64,000 nucleotides of DNA from UBA1181 sp963619325. Lineage in GTDB: Bacteria; Bacteroidota; Bacteroidia; Bacteroidales; Paludibacteraceae. The DNA lies in NCBI GenBank assembly GCA_963619325.1, contig CAVEVQ010000008.1, forward strand, positions 1 to 64,000, read 5' to 3'. The position numbers were made by a program, and so were the translations under genes. Under the pieces are notes generated by a model. The model saw nothing but the letters and a program-made list of their open reading frames with translations, was not told the origin of the DNA and ran no database searches. The first letter of the stretch is position 1. Each line of letters opens with the position of its first letter. This document shows positions 62,285 to 64,000 of the stretch, piece after piece.

Positions 62285-62307
62285 CAATCTAAAAGCATAG
62301 ATAAAGT

Positions 62308-64000
62308 ATGGATTACAAAGAACTACCCTACGGCATACCGAATTTCACATGGATAAGGCAACAAAACAACTATTGGGCAGACAAAACCATGTATATTCCG
62401 AAAATGGAAAGGGCAGGCAATTTTCTCTACCTCATCCGTCCGCGCCGTTTCGGGAAGAGCGTGTTCCTGACCATGCTTCAGGCCTATTATGACATTGAGA
62501 AAAAAGACTCCTTCCACGAGATATTCAAGGACACCTGGATTGAGAGCCGGCCGACGAGATACCAGGGGGAATACCAGGTGCTGTATTTCGACTTCTCCCG
62601 GGCTGCGGCGGGGCAGCAAGGACTGGAAGAGAACTTCAACACCTATTGCGAGGGGGTGATAAACGGATTCATAGAGAAATACGCGAAATACTACAAACCG
62701 CAATTCCTGTCCGAGTTCGCCGACACCAAGGGAGCCGCGGCCAAGCTGAACCTGATAAACAACCGGGCGAACGACCTCGGCATCCAGCTCTACCTCATCA
62801 TCGACGAATACGACAACTTCACCAACAACGTGCTGAGCGAGGAGGGCGAAGAGGTCTACCACGCGCTCACCCACGCCAAGGGCTTCTACCGCGACTTCTT
62901 CAAACTCTTCAAGGGTATGTTCCACCGCATAATGATGATGGGCGTCAGCCCCGTGACCGTCAACGACCTCAACAGCGGCTACAACATCGGCACGAACCTC
63001 TCCATGGACCCCGAGTTCAACATGATGCTCGGATTCAGCGAGACGGAGGTGCGCGAGATGATCGAATACTACCGCGGCGCGGGGCTCATCTCGGTGCCCG
63101 CCGACCAACTGATGGCGGACATGAAGCCCTGGTACGACAACTACTGCTTCGCAAAAAAAAGTCTGGGAACAGACCCTAAAATGTTCAACAGCGACATGGT
63201 GATCTACTATCTCCGCTACTTTATCCGCAACGGAGAAGCCCCCGATGAAATGGTCGACCCCAACACTATGACCGACTATGCGAAGATGAAGAAAATCATC
63301 TTCTTGGACAGACTGCAGGGCGACCGCAAGAGCGTGCTGAAGCAGATCATCAACGAGGGGTACGTCTGGGCGGACCTGCGCGAGAGCTTCCCCGCCGAGG
63401 ACCTGGTCGACCCCGACCTGTTCCCGAGCCTGCTCTACTACTACGGCATGCTGACCATCACGGGAAGGCGAGGCAGAAAGGTGAGACTCGGAATCCCGAA
63501 CGAGAACGTGCGCAAGCAATACTACGGCTACGTCATGGACGAGTACAACCACGAGGCGAAGATCGACGACATGCGGCTCGCCGACCACTACGACGCCATG
63601 GCTCTCGACGGAGACATCAAACCCGCCATTGAGTATATCGCGAAAGGCTACAAGAACTGCACGAGCATCCACTCCGGCATCCAGGCCGAGCGCAACGCCC
63701 AGGGGTTCGTCGCCGCCTACCTCAGCCACAGCGGCTACTACTATGTGGTGCAGGAGATGGAACTCAACGGTGGCTACTGCGACCTCGCCATACTCCCGGA
63801 CAACGTCCGCTTCCCCGAGGTGGCCCACGGCTACCTGATAGAGCTGAAATACATCAAGACGACCGACACCAACGAGACCGGCGACAAGGCGGTGGAGGAG
63901 GCGAAGGCGCAGCTGACCCAATACGCGCAAGACCCACGGCTGCCCCAACTGATGAACGGACACCCGTTCCACAAAGTCGCGGTCGTGTACAGGGGCAACA
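62308..64000 (+). CDS. AAA-ATPase-like/PDDEXK_9 protein (DUF1703 type), 3' end missing
   Basis: At least 564 codons open to the right edge, so the gene is partial. MDYKELPYGIPNFTWIRQ is the usual opening of these proteins; the P-loop is the degenerate LIRPRRFGKSV near residue 46, the Walker B is LYLIIDEYDNF near 172, and a C-terminal PD-(D/E)XK nuclease-like domain is seen in GGYCDLAILPD and GYLIELKYIK (Asp and ExK). Members occur in many copies in Bacteroidales genomes; function unknown, perhaps mobile-element or defence related. Base composition changes: most of it after about 62420 is clearly richer in G+C than the rest of the window, with a lower-GC patch near 63150-63310. Confidence 0.88.
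   Translation, partial: MDYKELPYGIPNFTWIRQQNNYWADKTMYIPKMERAGNFLYLIRPRRFGKSVFLTMLQAYYDIEKKDSFHEIFKDTWIESRPTRYQGEYQVLYFDFSRAAAGQQGLEENFNTYCEGVINGFIEKYAKYYKPQFLSEFADTKGAAAKLNLINNRANDLGIQLYLIIDEYDNFTNNVLSEEGEEVYHALTHAKGFYRDFFKLFKGMFHRIMMMGVSPVTVNDLNSGYNIGTNLSMDPEFNMMLGFSETEVREMIEYYRGAGLISVPADQLMADMKPWYDNYCFAKKSLGTDPKMFNSDMVIYYLRYFIRNGEAPDEMVDPNTMTDYAKMKKIIFLDRLQGDRKSVLKQIINEGYVWADLRESFPAEDLVDPDLFPSLLYYYGMLTITGRRGRKVRLGIPNENVRKQYYGYVMDEYNHEAKIDDMRLADHYDAMALDGDIKPAIEYIAKGYKNCTSIHSGIQAERNAQGFVAAYLSHSGYYYVVQEMELNGGYCDLAILPDNVRFPEVAHGYLIELKYIKTTDTNETGDKAVEEAKAQLTQYAQDPRLPQLMNGHPFHKVAVVYRGN

Noticed and set aside
62323..63972. 549-codon open frame on the minus strand
   Set aside because: It is antisense to the AAA-ATPase/PDDEXK gene; its Val/His/Glu/Leu-rich translation has no domain and is a by-product of high GC in the real gene.
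1..64000. CRISPR array, insertion sequence, rRNA operon, prophage
   Set aside because: No spaced direct repeats, transposase, integrase, att-like repeats or rRNA sequence were found on reading.

Overview
The window reads as a chromosomal segment of an anaerobic, gut-type member of Bacteroidales (Bacteroidota). The reasons are: Bacteroidetes-type promoters (TTTG, 19 bases, TAnnTTTG) ahead of several transcripts; few Shine-Dalgarno sequences; a GldJ-like lipoprotein and a secreted glycoside hydrolase with a type IX secretion (T9SS) C-terminal tail; oxygen-sensitive tyrosine-dependent ThiH; and family-specific genes (DUF4271, DUF4296, DUF4348, symporter small accessory protein, a DUF1703-type AAA-ATPase). 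The species cannot be fixed from the sequence.

Layout. 1-2.6 kb (minus): folP, cdaA (c-di-AMP synthase), lolD. 2.8-14 kb (plus): gldJ, then murF, a small membrane protein, an LtaS-like sulfatase-fold enzyme and a radical SAM protein, then an AspT/YidE-type transporter, a TonB-dependent receptor and an SBF-family symporter. 14-17 kb (minus): rpsT with tRNA-Glu, a KdsD-like sugar isomerase, glmS. 17-19 kb (plus): menG/ubiE and an epimerase. 19-21.3 kb (minus): a DUF4348-like protein and a beta-helix protein. 21.5-27.8 kb (minus): a seven-gene thiamine operon, thiS-E-G-C-H-F plus a TenI/ThiE-like gene, behind a TPP riboswitch. 28-34.6 kb (plus): parE, rpiB, a GH9 cellulase with T9SS tail, and fba. 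34.7-36.3 kb (minus): a membrane-bound AraC-type regulator and a small Uma2-like ORF. 36.8-40.3 kb (plus): paaK, an ACT protein, a 41-residue symporter accessory protein and a sodium:solute symporter. 40.5-43.7 kb (minus): two overlapping lipoprotein genes, one BMP-like and one fusing a periplasmic-binding-protein domain to a legumain-type (C13) protease domain. 43.7-55.3 kb (minus): folA, argR-GNAT-argG, greA/HIT/DUF4271/hemD, rnpA/yidD, a CtpA-type protease with a deaminase, rpsO, and dksA-like/lspA/DUF4296. 55.4-62.1 kb (minus): a complete trpBEGDCFA operon behind a leader-peptide attenuator. 62.3 kb to the right edge (plus): a GC-rich, incomplete AAA-ATPase/PDDEXK gene.

Most of the window is core metabolism under recognisable control: TPP riboswitch, Trp attenuator with three consecutive Trp codons, and a likely ARG box ahead of argR. 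The GH9 enzyme and GldJ point to T9SS export and plant-glucan use. The most unusual locus is the BMP lipoprotein/PBP-legumain pair, which looks like a cell-surface ligand-sensing protease module without any ABC transporter. Also notable are the three-Trp leader peptide, the paaK-ACT-symporter cluster, an orphan terminator in a gene-free stretch, and a possibly leaderless gene.
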